35,931 nt of DNA from contig JAHAZL010000066.1 of the NCBI GenBank assembly GCA_018384055.1, forward strand, positions 1 through 35,931, written 5' to 3'. The notes beneath the pieces are model-generated. The model had not been told where the DNA came from. It made no database searches and saw nothing but the letters and a program-made list of their open reading frames with translations. A program made the position numbers and the translations under genes. This DNA is from Treponema sp. GTDB taxonomy: Bacteria > Spirochaetota > Spirochaetia > Treponematales > Treponemataceae. This document shows, one piece after another, positions 14,423 to 23,046 of this stretch; positions within the stretch are counted from its first letter, which is position 1; every line of letters starts with the position of its first letter.

Positions 14423-16315
14423 TTATTCAGCAGAAACGGTAGAATTTGTGCCTTCCGAGTCAGTAGAAGCTTCTGTTGCTGCGGCAGGGGATGGTGTTTC
14501 AGGTGCCGTTTCCGGTTTTGGTTCAACCTTAGGAGCTGGCTTTGGAAGTTCAGGTACCTTTGAAGGGTCTGCTGTAGTTTCAAAAGTACGTGGACCGTCG
14601 TAGAATAGGCGAATAAGCTCCAGTTTTGACTTGTGGCGGCTCTTGATAAGGAGGGACCTGCTCTTCTGCTGGTAAACATATCCTGAAGAGTTATAGGTTT
14701 CAAAACGTGGGTCAGTACGGAACATCTGTCCCTGGATTTCAATTCTTCCGCCAAAGTTAGGAACACCGTTGAACATCATGTAATGTGTAAGGTTGAGAGG
14801 GAAGTCGATGAAAATGTTGGCGGTATCCGATGGCTTGTGGGTGTAGACGACGGATTTTGCACAGGTCCATACCCAGGCACAGGTAGTTCCGTAGTATCCT
14901 AGGATTTCTGTATGTGGCAGGAAGAAGTTTTCCGGTGCCATAATAGGATAGATTTCAGAAAGGGTTCTGATTTCTGGATCTTGCTGAGAAAGTGCCGTGT
15001 AGATGGCAAGTCTACCGGCCTTCTGGAATGAATCTTCGTTCTTGTGCTTTCCGTACATGGCAAGTGTGTTTCCTACAAAGACTGCCCGTTCAATTGAAAG
15101 TGCAGATTCGTCTTCTTCCTGGAATGTAAGGACTCCGTTGTCCAGTCTGCATCCTGTTTTGATTTTTTCTATACATGCGTCAAGTGAAGATTGGAGGCTT
15201 GCGGCGATTGACTTGTCCTTCTCGTAAAGCTTCAGGAATACATTGAGGATTCCTGCTGCCTGGTAGACTGTAGGTGCAAATCCATCCTGATTAGGAACTG
15301 CAAGAAGATCCTTGATTTTCTGTGTTTTCTTTTCCCGGAGGATGTAATCTGCAATTCCGTCAACATTGAATACATCAAGGGTTTTTGACTCTACAAGTGA
15401 CTTGTATTTTTCGTCCTGAATTGAAAGGCTTCTGTACATTACGGCAAGGTTGTTGAAGAATGGTGATGAAATGTAAGAGCGCTTGTTTCCCTTCTTGAAT
15501 GAGTCGGGAACAGAATCTATTGCCTGGTTGTATTTTCCCTGGAAAGAAAGTTCTGCAACATAGGCTGTAACATCCATTTCAGAAAGTGAATCAACCTTTG
15601 CTGTAGTAAGAAGGGCCTGAACCTTTGATACAAGAGAGCCACGGAACTTTTCAAAAAGTTTTGCAATGGCAGCTTCAGATGTTCCTTCATAGCCTTCAAC
15701 TTGATTGAATTCAAACTGTTTGCTTGCTTCATAAGTTGCAAACCTTGCAAGGGACTCCCTTCCGTTGAAAACCATCTTTTCATTTTCAAAGCCAGGTGCC
15801 ATAAAGATGAATTCACCGCTTTTCGAAGTAAGCAGGAAAGAAGATTTTGCAGTTTCTTCCGTTGTGTACTGATGGTTGATTTTGTATGGAATGTAGATGC
15901 TTCTGTATTCTGCAGATATTTTGGTGCTGATGGAGAAGTCTACAAATCCGTCTTCCCTTGTTTCTCCGCGGAATTCAATGGAAGTTCCGCCTTCAAATGT
16001 AAAGCGAACTGAGTTTGCGGAATTGTCTGAATATCCGGACAACTTAAGTTCTCTGCGGTTTCCGTTTTTGTCTGCAGCGACAACAGGGTTCTTTTCATCC
16101 ACATTGAAGGAAAGACCCTTGAAAGATACGGAAAAACGGTTTTTCAGTATTGCCTCATTGTTTTCGGTCTGTGTCTGGGAAACTGAATAGCTCAGGTCTC
16201 CAAAAGATTTGGAAATAACCGATTCAGTCTTAAACTGGACAACGAAAATGCCGACAATAATTATGATATAGAGGACTGTCAGTCCAAGAAACTTTCTTAA
16301 CGGATGTTTGTGCAT
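14423..16315 (-). CDS. Membrane-anchored protein of unknown function
   Basis: I do not recognise this 630-residue protein. Residues 8-27 (FLGLTVLYIIIIVGIFVVQF) form one membrane segment after a basic start, so the rest should face the periplasm. Residues 30-210 look beta-rich; 210-460 look helical and repeat-like, as in a scaffold; residues near 470-500 carry an aromatic patch (HTEILGYYGTTCAWVWTCA). The last 60 residues are a Pro/Glu/Ala/Thr-rich tail. It is divergent from the TPR lipoprotein gene across only 52 bases, so the two may be co-regulated and may work together in the envelope. No Shine-Dalgarno sequence is seen at the ATG. Confidence 0.65.
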   Translation of the reverse strand: MHKHPLRKFLGLTVLYIIIIVGIFVVQFKTESVISKSFGDLSYSVSQTQTENNEAILKNRFSVSFKGLSFNVDEKNPVVAADKNGNRRELKLSGYSDNSANSVRFTFEGGTSIEFRGETREDGFVDFSISTKISAEYRSIYIPYKINHQYTTEETAKSSFLLTSKSGEFIFMAPGFENEKMVFNGRESLARFATYEASKQFEFNQVEGYEGTSEAAIAKLFEKFRGSLVSKVQALLTTAKVDSLSEMDVTAYVAELSFQGKYNQAIDSVPDSFKKGNKRSYISSPFFNNLAVMYRSLSIQDEKYKSLVESKTLDVFNVDGIADYILREKKTQKIKDLLAVPNQDGFAPTVYQAAGILNVFLKLYEKDKSIAASLQSSLDACIEKIKTGCRLDNGVLTFQEEDESALSIERAVFVGNTLAMYGKHKNEDSFQKAGRLAIYTALSQQDPEIRTLSEIYPIMAPENFFLPHTEILGYYGTTCAWVWTCAKSVVYTHKPSDTANIFIDFPLNLTHYMMFNGVPNFGGRIEIQGQMFRTDPRFETYNSSGYVYQQKSRSLLIKSRHKSKLELIRLFYDGPRTFETTADPSKVPELPKPAPKVEPKPETAPETPSPAAATEASTDSEGTNSTVSAE

Positions 16316-16367
16316 ATTTCAAAAGTTTATATTTTATAGACTTAAAATTCAATATAAGTGGTGTAGT
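16316..16367. promoter_or_regulatory. Short divergent promoter region
   Basis: These 52 AT-rich bases must hold the start signals for both neighbours. On the plus strand TATAAG ends ten bases or less before the ATG at 16368. On the minus strand TATAAA ends ten bases before the ATG at 16315. Neither gene has a convincing Shine-Dalgarno sequence. -35 boxes are not clear. Confidence 0.35.
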
Positions 16368-17831
16368 ATGAAAAAATCGTCGAACGGAACCTTTATGGAT
16401 ATTGTTCTTGCTTTTATCCTTGTATGTGTAGTTTCAGTAATTTTGAGCATCGGATTTTCTTCCTGCGGATCTGCCCCGGCATCTCAGCCAGAAGCTGAAC
16501 AGCCAAAAGTAGAAAAGGAACAGGCAAAGAAGCCTGTAAAGAAGGAATATACAAGGGTTGATTTCGTATCTGACCTTCAGAAGGCTCTTGAAGAAGATGG
16601 TCCTGACGCAGCCCTTGAATTCTATGATAAAAAAATACCTTCGAAACTTAAGGATGACTATGACCTTATTTTCCTTAGGGCTGCAATCTGTGTAAGTGGA
16701 AGCAGGCTTGATGAAGCAGAAGCCCTCTGCAATGCACTTTCAGAAAGGGATCCTGAAAATCAGGATGTCATTGGTCTTGCTGCGGCCATTGCTAAGATGC
16801 GCGGAAACAATGCGGAAAAAACACAGCGCATGAAACAGCTTCTTGCAAAAGATCCATACAGTCCAATTGCAAATGTTGAGCTTGGAACAGAATTGTTCAT
16901 GAAGAAGAATTACAAGCAGGCTAAAAACTATTATGTCAAGGCTCTTGCAAGGGACCCAAAGAATGAAGATGCTCTTCTTGGAAAAGGCCAGTGCGAATAC
17001 TATCTTGAACGCGATGATGAAGCAAAGGAAGTCTTCAAGAAATTGATTGAAGTTAATCCTTATAATATTGAAGGATATCTATACCTTGGAAAAATTGCAT
17101 TTGCCAATGATGAATACAAGATTGCATCTGACAATGCAAAAAAGGCATTGGATCTTGCTCCAAACAATTATGAATGCAACATGGACTGGGGGATGTACGA
17201 AAGATACCTGGGTCACTTTGACAATGCTATTTCTGCATGGACAAAGGCAATCAGCATTGAACCTGATTACTTCCTCGCATATACATATCGTGCAGGCCTT
17301 CTTGACGAGCAGGAAAAATTCGATGAAGCCATCAAGGATTATCTGATGGTAGTCAAGCTTAATCCTCAGTATTACTATGCATACGAAAGTATTGGCATTC
17401 TTGCCCTTCATGAAAAAAACTGGACTATGGCAAGAGAAGCTTTCATGAAATGCTATGAAAGAAACAAGACAAACGTCTCCTATCCGCTCATGATCACTTA
17501 CTGTTATTACATGGAAAAGAAAGATGCTGATGCAAAGAATTTCAGCAATCAGGTTCTTCGCAAGATGGACAGGAATTCAATTGAATATTCAATGCTCCGT
17601 GTGTTCCATGATAAGGCAGGAGAAAAGCCTTTGAAGCAGAGAATCGGAAACATGAACAACAGAAATCAGCAGGGGAAAATGTACTATTACCTTGGTCTTT
17701 TCTATGACATGTTCGGTGCAGAAGAAGGTGCAAAGGAATACTATGCAAAGGTTATTTCCATGAACAGTCCGATGTTCTTTGAATACCGTCTTGCAGAATG
17801 GCGTGTAAAGGACAAACCTGCAAACAACTAA
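16368..17831 (+). CDS. TPR-repeat lipoprotein
   Basis: The protein has 487 residues. A hydrophobic stretch (10-30) ends in FSSC (C33), a relaxed lipobox of the spirochaetal kind, so it is probably a lipidated periplasmic protein. A Lys/Glu/Pro-rich linker follows. From about 60 to 390 it is built of tetratricopeptide repeats, visible as recurring blocks such as ANVELGTELFMKKNYKQAK and YLYLGKIAFANDEYKIASD. TPRs bind partner proteins, so an envelope assembly or scaffold role is inferred. The start at 16368 is preferred to the frame's upstream ATG at 16308 because the signal peptide begins there. It is the first gene of a four-gene run to 20347. Confidence 0.8.
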   Translation: MKKSSNGTFMDIVLAFILVCVVSVILSIGFSSCGSAPASQPEAEQPKVEKEQAKKPVKKEYTRVDFVSDLQKALEEDGPDAALEFYDKKIPSKLKDDYDLIFLRAAICVSGSRLDEAEALCNALSERDPENQDVIGLAAAIAKMRGNNAEKTQRMKQLLAKDPYSPIANVELGTELFMKKNYKQAKNYYVKALARDPKNEDALLGKGQCEYYLERDDEAKEVFKKLIEVNPYNIEGYLYLGKIAFANDEYKIASDNAKKALDLAPNNYECNMDWGMYERYLGHFDNAISAWTKAISIEPDYFLAYTYRAGLLDEQEKFDEAIKDYLMVVKLNPQYYYAYESIGILALHEKNWTMAREAFMKCYERNKTNVSYPLMITYCYYMEKKDADAKNFSNQVLRKMDRNSIEYSMLRVFHDKAGEKPLKQRIGNMNNRNQQGKMYYYLGLFYDMFGAEEGAKEYYAKVISMNSPMFFEYRLAEWRVKDKPANN

Positions 17832-17840
17832 GGATTTAAC

Positions 17841-19037
17841 ATGGAAAGTCAGACACAGGATAAATTTGAGCTGGAAGGTAGGGAGTTCATTCTTCTTGGT
17901 ACGGCTCATGTTTCAGAATCAAGCATTGAGGAAGTTGTAAGGGTAATTGAAGAACAAAACCCAGATGTAATCGCAGTTGAACTTGATGAAAAAAGATACC
18001 AGAGTATTGAAGATCCTGATGCATGGAAAAACATGGACATCATAAAGGTTCTAAAAGAAAAGCAGGGGTTTCTTCTCCTTGCCAATGTAGTTCTTTCAAG
18101 CTATCAGAATAAAATGGGCGGAAAGTCAGGAATAAAGCCTGGTCAGGAAATGGTTGCTGCCGTAAACATGGCTAGGGAACTTGGTCTCGAAAAGATTCTT
18201 GTGGACCGTCCGCTCTCAATAACAATGAGACGCGCTTGGGCAAAAACTCCTTCATCAGAAAGGTTCAGGCTTCTTTCATATCTGTGTTCCTCTGCATTTT
18301 CAAAAGTAGAAATGTCATCGGAAGACATTGAAAAACTCAAGGAAACAAATGAGATGGACACTATGCTTCAAGAATTGTCAGAAACTTTTCCTGTTGCAAA
18401 GGAAGTCCTCATTGACGAACGAGACAGATATATTGCTTCCAAAATCTGGAACAGCAACGGAAAAAAAGTTCTTGCCGTTATAGGTGCAGGTCATATGCGT
18501 GGCGTTAAAACTTATCTTGAGCAGATGGCAGATGATGAAATGCTTTCGGATGTTTCTGAAATTGAGACAGTGCCAGAAAAAAGCAAGGCTTCTAAATTTG
18601 CTGCCTGGTTTATACCGGCACTTATCGTTGGTCTTATTGCCTACGGTTTTGTAATCGGAGGAAAAGAAAAGGGTGCAGAGCTTTTAAGCAGCTGGGTCCT
18701 TTGGAATGGAATTCTTGCTGGTATCGGAGCAATCATTGCCGGTGCCCACATCGTTACCATTCTTGTGTCGGTTCTTGGAGCTCCGCTTACTTCACTCTGT
18801 CCTTTCATTGGAATCGGATTTGTTTCCGGTGCAGTTCAAGCATTGATAAAGAAACCTACTGTAAAGGACATTGAAAACCTTCAGAATGATTCTTCATCAG
18901 TGAAGGGGTTTTATAGAAACAGAATCCTTCGCGTACTGCTGGTATTCTTCCTTTCTTCGATTGGAAGCAGCATTGGAACTTTTGTTGGGGGAGCAAGTTT
19001 TGTTTCAATCTTCTCAAAAATTTTTAATGGACAATAG
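17841..19037 (+). CDS. TraB/PrgY-family membrane protein
   Basis: The 398-residue protein has the TraB-domain opening EFILLGTAHVSESS (15-28), NPDVIAVELDEKRY and a later GAGHMRGV; the conserved G-H and E residues are those proposed to form a metalloprotease-like site. The C-terminal part (about 250-390) has several membrane segments. In enterococci the related PrgY/TraB proteins reduce pheromone activity; chromosomal homologues in spirochaetes have no settled role. An AAGGA site precedes the ATG, nine bases after the TPR gene, so it is co-transcribed with it. Confidence 0.85.
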   Translation: MESQTQDKFELEGREFILLGTAHVSESSIEEVVRVIEEQNPDVIAVELDEKRYQSIEDPDAWKNMDIIKVLKEKQGFLLLANVVLSSYQNKMGGKSGIKPGQEMVAAVNMARELGLEKILVDRPLSITMRRAWAKTPSSERFRLLSYLCSSAFSKVEMSSEDIEKLKETNEMDTMLQELSETFPVAKEVLIDERDRYIASKIWNSNGKKVLAVIGAGHMRGVKTYLEQMADDEMLSDVSEIETVPEKSKASKFAAWFIPALIVGLIAYGFVIGGKEKGAELLSSWVLWNGILAGIGAIIAGAHIVTILVSVLGAPLTSLCPFIGIGFVSGAVQALIKKPTVKDIENLQNDSSSVKGFYRNRILRVLLVFFLSSIGSSIGTFVGGASFVSIFSKIFNGQ

Positions 19038-19050
19038 GCATGGTCTTTAA

Positions 19051-19773
19051 ATGGAAGAATTGAAACCTGCACTTTACCTTATTCCTAATACTCTTGGTGA
19101 TACGGCTTACGAAAGGTCTTTGCCTTCCTACAACAAAGAAGTTTTGCGGGGCATCAAGCATTTCATAGTGGAAAGCCGACGTGAAGCAATTCGTTTCATA
19201 AAGCTTGCAGATTCGGAAATTGATGTTGATTCTCTTTCCTTTACAGAGTTGAACGAGCATACTGACTTGAAGACAATCGGAAAGATTCTTGATCCCCTTG
19301 AAAAGCAGAGGCTTCCGATGGGTGTAATTTCCGATGCAGGATGTCCTGCCGTTGCAGATCCTGGAGCCGCTGCCGTAGAAATGGCTCAGAGGAAAAATCT
19401 TTCTGTAGTTCCCCTTGCTGGGCCTTCATCAATGATAATGGCTGTAATGGCAAGTGGATTCAACGGGCAGAGTTTTTCTTTCAATGGCTATCTTCCGGTA
19501 AAGCCGAATGAAAGGGTTTCAAAACTCCATCAGCTTGAAAACCGTGCATACAAGGAAGACCAGACACAGCTTTTCATTGAAGCTCCATACCGTAATCTGA
19601 AAATGCTTGAGACAATCGTAAAGAGCCTTAAGAAGGAAACAAGGGTTTGCATTGCAGCAGGCATGACAACAAAAGACGAATACATAAAGACAATGACGGT
19701 GGAACAGTGGAAGAAGGCAGGTGAGCCTCCAATTCAGAAAGTGCCTGCCATATTCTTGATTTATAAAGGCTAG
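19051..19773 (+). CDS. RsmI-like SAM-dependent methyltransferase (tetrapyrrole methylase fold)
   Basis: The 240-residue protein belongs to the tetrapyrrole methylase fold and resembles RsmI, which 2'-O-methylates C1402 of 16S rRNA. It shows LYLIPNTLGD at 9-16, the SAM-site signature ISDAGCPAVADPG (93-105) and IEAPYRN near 175. It is some 40 residues shorter than typical RsmI, lacking the C-terminal domain, so it may be a paralogue with another RNA or small-molecule target. The start lies 13 bases after the TraB gene without a strong ribosome site, consistent with coupling in an operon. Confidence 0.75.
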   Translation: MEELKPALYLIPNTLGDTAYERSLPSYNKEVLRGIKHFIVESRREAIRFIKLADSEIDVDSLSFTELNEHTDLKTIGKILDPLEKQRLPMGVISDAGCPAVADPGAAAVEMAQRKNLSVVPLAGPSSMIMAVMASGFNGQSFSFNGYLPVKPNERVSKLHQLENRAYKEDQTQLFIEAPYRNLKMLETIVKSLKKETRVCIAAGMTTKDEYIKTMTVEQWKKAGEPPIQKVPAIFLIYKG

Positions 19774-19777
19774 TAAA

Positions 19778-20347
19778 ATGAAGACTATAGTTCTTATGGG
19801 AATAAAGCATTGCGGAAAATCAACACAGGGAAAAATCATAAGCCAGAAGCTTGGTCTTCCCTTTTATGATACCGATGATGTAATCACTTTGCTTACAGGT
19901 AAAACTCCACGCGAAATCTATACTGAAAAAGGTGCCGAAGGTTTTATGGAAGCGGAAAAAAATGCCTGCGAATATGTAAAGAATGAGACAGCCCTCAAGA
20001 ACAAGAATGCCGTCATTGCTACAGGCGGTGGAATCTGCAACAATGCTCAGGCCGTAGAAATCTTAAAGTCTTTTGGAACTCTGGTATATCTTGATATAGA
20101 AGAAAAAATTGCAACGGCCCGCGTGCTCCGCGAAATACAGGTTGCGCCTGATGGAAGTCTTTCCAATATGCCAGCCTACATTGCAAAAAAAAATCCCCGC
20201 ACCATTAAGGATGCAGGGAATATTTTCCATGATTTTTTTACTGAACGCGAAAAGATCTACAAGGGAATTACAGATCTTTCCATCAATGTTTCCGGTTCTT
20301 CAAAATCTGAAAACGCAGACAGAATCATTGAAGCAGTGAACTCTTAG
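19778..20347 (+). CDS. Shikimate kinase-like protein
   Basis: The 189-residue P-loop kinase has Walker A GIKHCGKS (8-15), DTDD (31-34) that would hold Mg2+ and shikimate, and ATGGG (81-85). These are shikimate kinase marks; the enzyme phosphorylates shikimate in aromatic amino acid synthesis. One oddity is the block EGFMEAE near 54-60: shikimate kinases usually have an arginine after the F (GFR), which binds the substrate carboxylate, and here it is methionine. There is also a longer insert before the lid-like RTIKDAGN region. The substrate is therefore open. It starts four bases after the methyltransferase gene and its stop overlaps that of slyD. Confidence 0.7.
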   Translation: MKTIVLMGIKHCGKSTQGKIISQKLGLPFYDTDDVITLLTGKTPREIYTEKGAEGFMEAEKNACEYVKNETALKNKNAVIATGGGICNNAQAVEILKSFGTLVYLDIEEKIATARVLREIQVAPDGSLSNMPAYIAKKNPRTIKDAGNIFHDFFTEREKIYKGITDLSINVSGSSKSENADRIIEAVNS

Positions 20348-20898
20348 TTGCCTCCGCAACCGCCGCATCCACCGCCGCAGTTACAGTCGTCGCCGCAGCC
20401 GTTTCCGCCGCAACCACCGCCACAGCCTCCGCAACCGCCGCTGCATCCGCGTGGAGCAAGTTCTTCTTCTGTTGCATCGCGAACTTCAACAATTTCAACT
20501 TCAAAGTGAAGCCTTACGCCTGCAAGTTCGTGGTTCCCGTCTACAGTAACCTTGTCGTCTGTAACTTTTGTTACGCGAACAATCTGTGGGCCGGCTGCTG
20601 TCATTGCCTGGAACATCATTCCTTGTTCAATCGGCATGTCAGTTTCAAAGTTGGAGCGGTCAACATCCGTTACGAGTTCCTTGTGGTATTCGCCGTAACC
20701 ATCCTTTGCTTCAAGAACAGTTTCAAACTTGTCGCCAGGATTCTTTCCGGCAATCTGTTCTTCAAGTTTTGGAAGAAGCATTCCGCGACCCTGAATGTAA
20801 CCGAGGGGTTCTTTTCCCACTGAAGTATCAATAGTCTTGCCTTCGTCATTCTTAAGTGTATAGTTGATTGAAACGTACTTGTCGTTTTCTACTGTCAT
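20344..20898 (-). CDS. slyD: SlyD-type FKBP peptidyl-prolyl isomerase with Cys-rich tail
   Basis: The 184-residue protein has the FKBP fold (YVSINYTLKNDEGKTIDTS at 8-26, GYIQGRGMLLPKLE at 33-46) with the insert-in-flap domain that gives SlyD chaperone activity (about 70-125). It speeds proline isomerisation and aids folding in the cytoplasm. Residues 151-184 are a Gly/Cys tail with nine cysteines (152 to 181). Escherichia coli SlyD has a His/Cys tail that binds Ni2+ and serves hydrogenase assembly; here the tail is all cysteine and has no histidine, which suits softer metals or Fe-S/zinc. It lies 13 bases after the Nfu-like gene in the same transcript, which fits a metal role. Confidence 0.9.
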   Translation of the reverse strand: MTVENDKYVSINYTLKNDEGKTIDTSVGKEPLGYIQGRGMLLPKLEEQIAGKNPGDKFETVLEAKDGYGEYHKELVTDVDRSNFETDMPIEQGMMFQAMTAAGPQIVRVTKVTDDKVTVDGNHELAGVRLHFEVEIVEVRDATEEELAPRGCSGGCGGCGGGCGGNGCGDDCNCGGGCGGCGGN

Positions 20899-20911
20899 AA
20901 TTCAAAACTCC

Positions 20912-21151
20912 CTATTCATCCTGAACTACTTCGTTGATTTCAGGACATACTTCCTTAAGGTATCTTTCGATTCCCATCTTGAGTGTCATTGTTGCCATTG
21001 GACATGAACCGCAGGCACCGGTGAGTTTCAAGTGAACTTTGTTTTCTTCATCGATACAGATGAATTCCATATCACCGCCGTCAGCATTAAGCTGTGGTCT
21101 GAATGCTTCAAGGGTTTCCTTTACTTTAGCAATAAGTGTTTCGTCTGCCAT
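20912..21151 (-). CDS. Nfu/NifU C-terminal-domain Fe-S scaffold protein
   Basis: The 79-residue protein is a single NifU-like C-terminal domain. LNADGGDMEFICID (21-34) and the CGSCPMA motif (CxxC near 47-50) match Nfu scaffolds, which bind a [4Fe-4S] cluster between two monomers and pass it to target proteins. A GGAG site lies seven bases before the ATG. It is the first gene of a pair with slyD. No other Fe-S assembly gene is in the window. Confidence 0.9.
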   Translation of the reverse strand: MADETLIAKVKETLEAFRPQLNADGGDMEFICIDEENKVHLKLTGACGSCPMATMTLKMGIERYLKEVCPEINEVVQDE

Positions 21152-21212
21152 AATTTACTCCGTGTTAAAGTTACTAAAATTAGACAATAAATTCAATTGA
21201 AGGCTAGTTATA

Positions 21213-22943
21213 TTAGCCCATGGCCTCAAGCTTGTGGCTGAGTTCTAGAATCTTTGTGTGCAGGTAATGGTCAACGGCAAATTTTTCCATTACGCCGTAT
21301 GAATGCATTTCGCTGTCCACGATGGGCATTGTTTCCGTATCAAACTCAGTGAACTTCTTGTAGACATCAGGAAGAGATTCTTCAGGTGAACAGGTGCACA
21401 GTGGGCGTTCCATAATGTCTACGGCAAGAAGCGAGTCTGCCATTTCACCGATCTGAAGGGTTTCCTTAAGGTGTTCAAGAGTGATGATGCCGATCATTTC
21501 CTTTGTATCGCTTGTGATTACAGAGAAAGACTGGTTGTGATGAGTCTCAAAATTTTCAAGGATTGCTGCAAGTGTATCGACTTCACGAACAGTTGCAGGA
21601 CATTCAGGTGAGCAAAGGAATTCAGTTCCCCATGTAACATCCTTTACTTTTGTAGTCTTGAAGATGTCTTCTTCCGTTACATCAAGCCCAACTTCCCCAG
21701 CCTTTGTAATTCCGTGCTTAACGCATATTGGACCAAGAAGCTGAACGATGAAAGTAGTTGCTGTGATAATGAGGATGACCTGCGGCCCGATGGTATCTGC
21801 AAAGTCGTTGCTTGCGGCGATGCTTAAGCCGATGGCAACACCCGCCTGACTCAAAAGACACCACGGAAGGAATTTGCGGACTGTATCAGGAGCTTTTGTG
21901 ATTCTTGCACCGAGTCTTGATCCGATGGATTTTCCAAGAGTTCTTCCAAAAACATATACTATGGCAAGAATTCCAAGAACAGGCGTAACAACCCAGATGT
22001 TGAGTTTTGCACCGACAAGAACAAAGAAAAGTACATAGATTGGAGGAGTGAATTTTTCAACAAGGGAGAAAATGGGCCTTGTCTTTCCAGGGGCAAAGTT
22101 TACCATGAAGAAACCAAGGGCCATGGCTGCAAGAATGTTGTCCAATCCAAGCTGGTTGCAAACACCGGTTGAAAGGAAAAGTCCGCCGAGACCAAAAGAA
22201 AGTACACGGCCTGCATCCTGCATAAGGTTTTTGATTACGAAAGCAACAAGGGCTCCAAAAAGTCCACCGACGATAATGGAACCGAAAATATCCTTTGCTA
22301 TGTTCAGAAGCTGTGCACCAAGGGAAACAGAATTTCCGCCAAGAAGAGGGGCAACAAGAGTTGAAGCAATGGCGTAGAGGATAAGGGCAACCGCATCATC
22401 CATGGCAACGATGCCAAGGATTGTTGTTGTGAGCGGACCACGGGTTCTGTATTCCTTTAGGACATCAGTAGTTGCGGCTGGTGCTGTTGCAGAACAGATG
22501 GCACCAAGAACAAGACCAAAGGAAACTGCAATCTTAATGTCTCCCATGAATGCATATGCAATTCCTGTTACTAGAAGGCCAACTACAAAAAATGGAACGA
22601 TGGATTCACCGATGAGAATTCCGATGAACTGCTTTCCGTATTTTCTGATAACATCAATTTTAAGTTCTGCACCAATCAAAAATCCGATGAGGGAAAGGGC
22701 AATGGTGTTTACCGGATTAAGGGAAAAGATGGTTTCGGGACGGAGAACCTGAAGTCCAGAAGCACCGATGATGATACCGATAACGATGTAACCAACTACC
22801 TGTGGAATGTGAAGCTTCTGAAAAAGTCTTCCTCCGATAGCTCCAAAGAACATGATGATGCCAAGAAGAAGAACAAACTGAGTTCCCGAAAGATGTGCAA
22901 AGTGCATCACCTGTGGAAGCACCTGTGCAAATGGATCGTCCAT
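21213..22943 (-). CDS. CPA2-type cation:proton antiporter with C-terminal CBS domains
   Basis: The 576-residue protein has a membrane part of about 12 segments (residues 20-410) of the Na+/H+ exchanger (Kef/NapA-like) fold, including the unwound-helix region around IVAMDDAVALILY that carries the ion-binding acidic pair. The C terminus (about 440-570) holds two CBS-like motifs, for example VITSDTKEMIGIITLEHL and TMPIVDSEMHSYGVME, which in other transporters sense nucleotides. It probably exchanges Na+ or K+ for H+ across the inner membrane. The start is at 22943, seven bases after AGGAG; an in-frame ATG eight codons earlier lacks one. It has its own promoter. Confidence 0.88.
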   Translation of the reverse strand: MDDPFAQVLPQVMHFAHLSGTQFVLLLGIIMFFGAIGGRLFQKLHIPQVVGYIVIGIIIGASGLQVLRPETIFSLNPVNTIALSLIGFLIGAELKIDVIRKYGKQFIGILIGESIVPFFVVGLLVTGIAYAFMGDIKIAVSFGLVLGAICSATAPAATTDVLKEYRTRGPLTTTILGIVAMDDAVALILYAIASTLVAPLLGGNSVSLGAQLLNIAKDIFGSIIVGGLFGALVAFVIKNLMQDAGRVLSFGLGGLFLSTGVCNQLGLDNILAAMALGFFMVNFAPGKTRPIFSLVEKFTPPIYVLFFVLVGAKLNIWVVTPVLGILAIVYVFGRTLGKSIGSRLGARITKAPDTVRKFLPWCLLSQAGVAIGLSIAASNDFADTIGPQVILIITATTFIVQLLGPICVKHGITKAGEVGLDVTEEDIFKTTKVKDVTWGTEFLCSPECPATVREVDTLAAILENFETHHNQSFSVITSDTKEMIGIITLEHLKETLQIGEMADSLLAVDIMERPLCTCSPEESLPDVYKKFTEFDTETMPIVDSEMHSYGVMEKFAVDHYLHTKILELSHKLEAMG

Positions 22944-22984
22944 AAAAAACTCCTGAAAACTAAACAATAATAGGGAATGACAAT

Positions 22985-23013
22985 AGTATATTGAGAAGAA
23001 TTGATTGTTTCAA
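22985..23013 (-). promoter_or_regulatory. Promoter of the antiporter gene
   Basis: On the minus strand TTGAAA (23013-23008), a 17-bp spacer and TATACT (22990-22985). The leader is about 35 bases and contains the AGGAG site. Confidence 0.75.
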
Positions 23014-23046
23014 TTTTTGGGAGGTCTTGACTTTATGTATAAAAAT

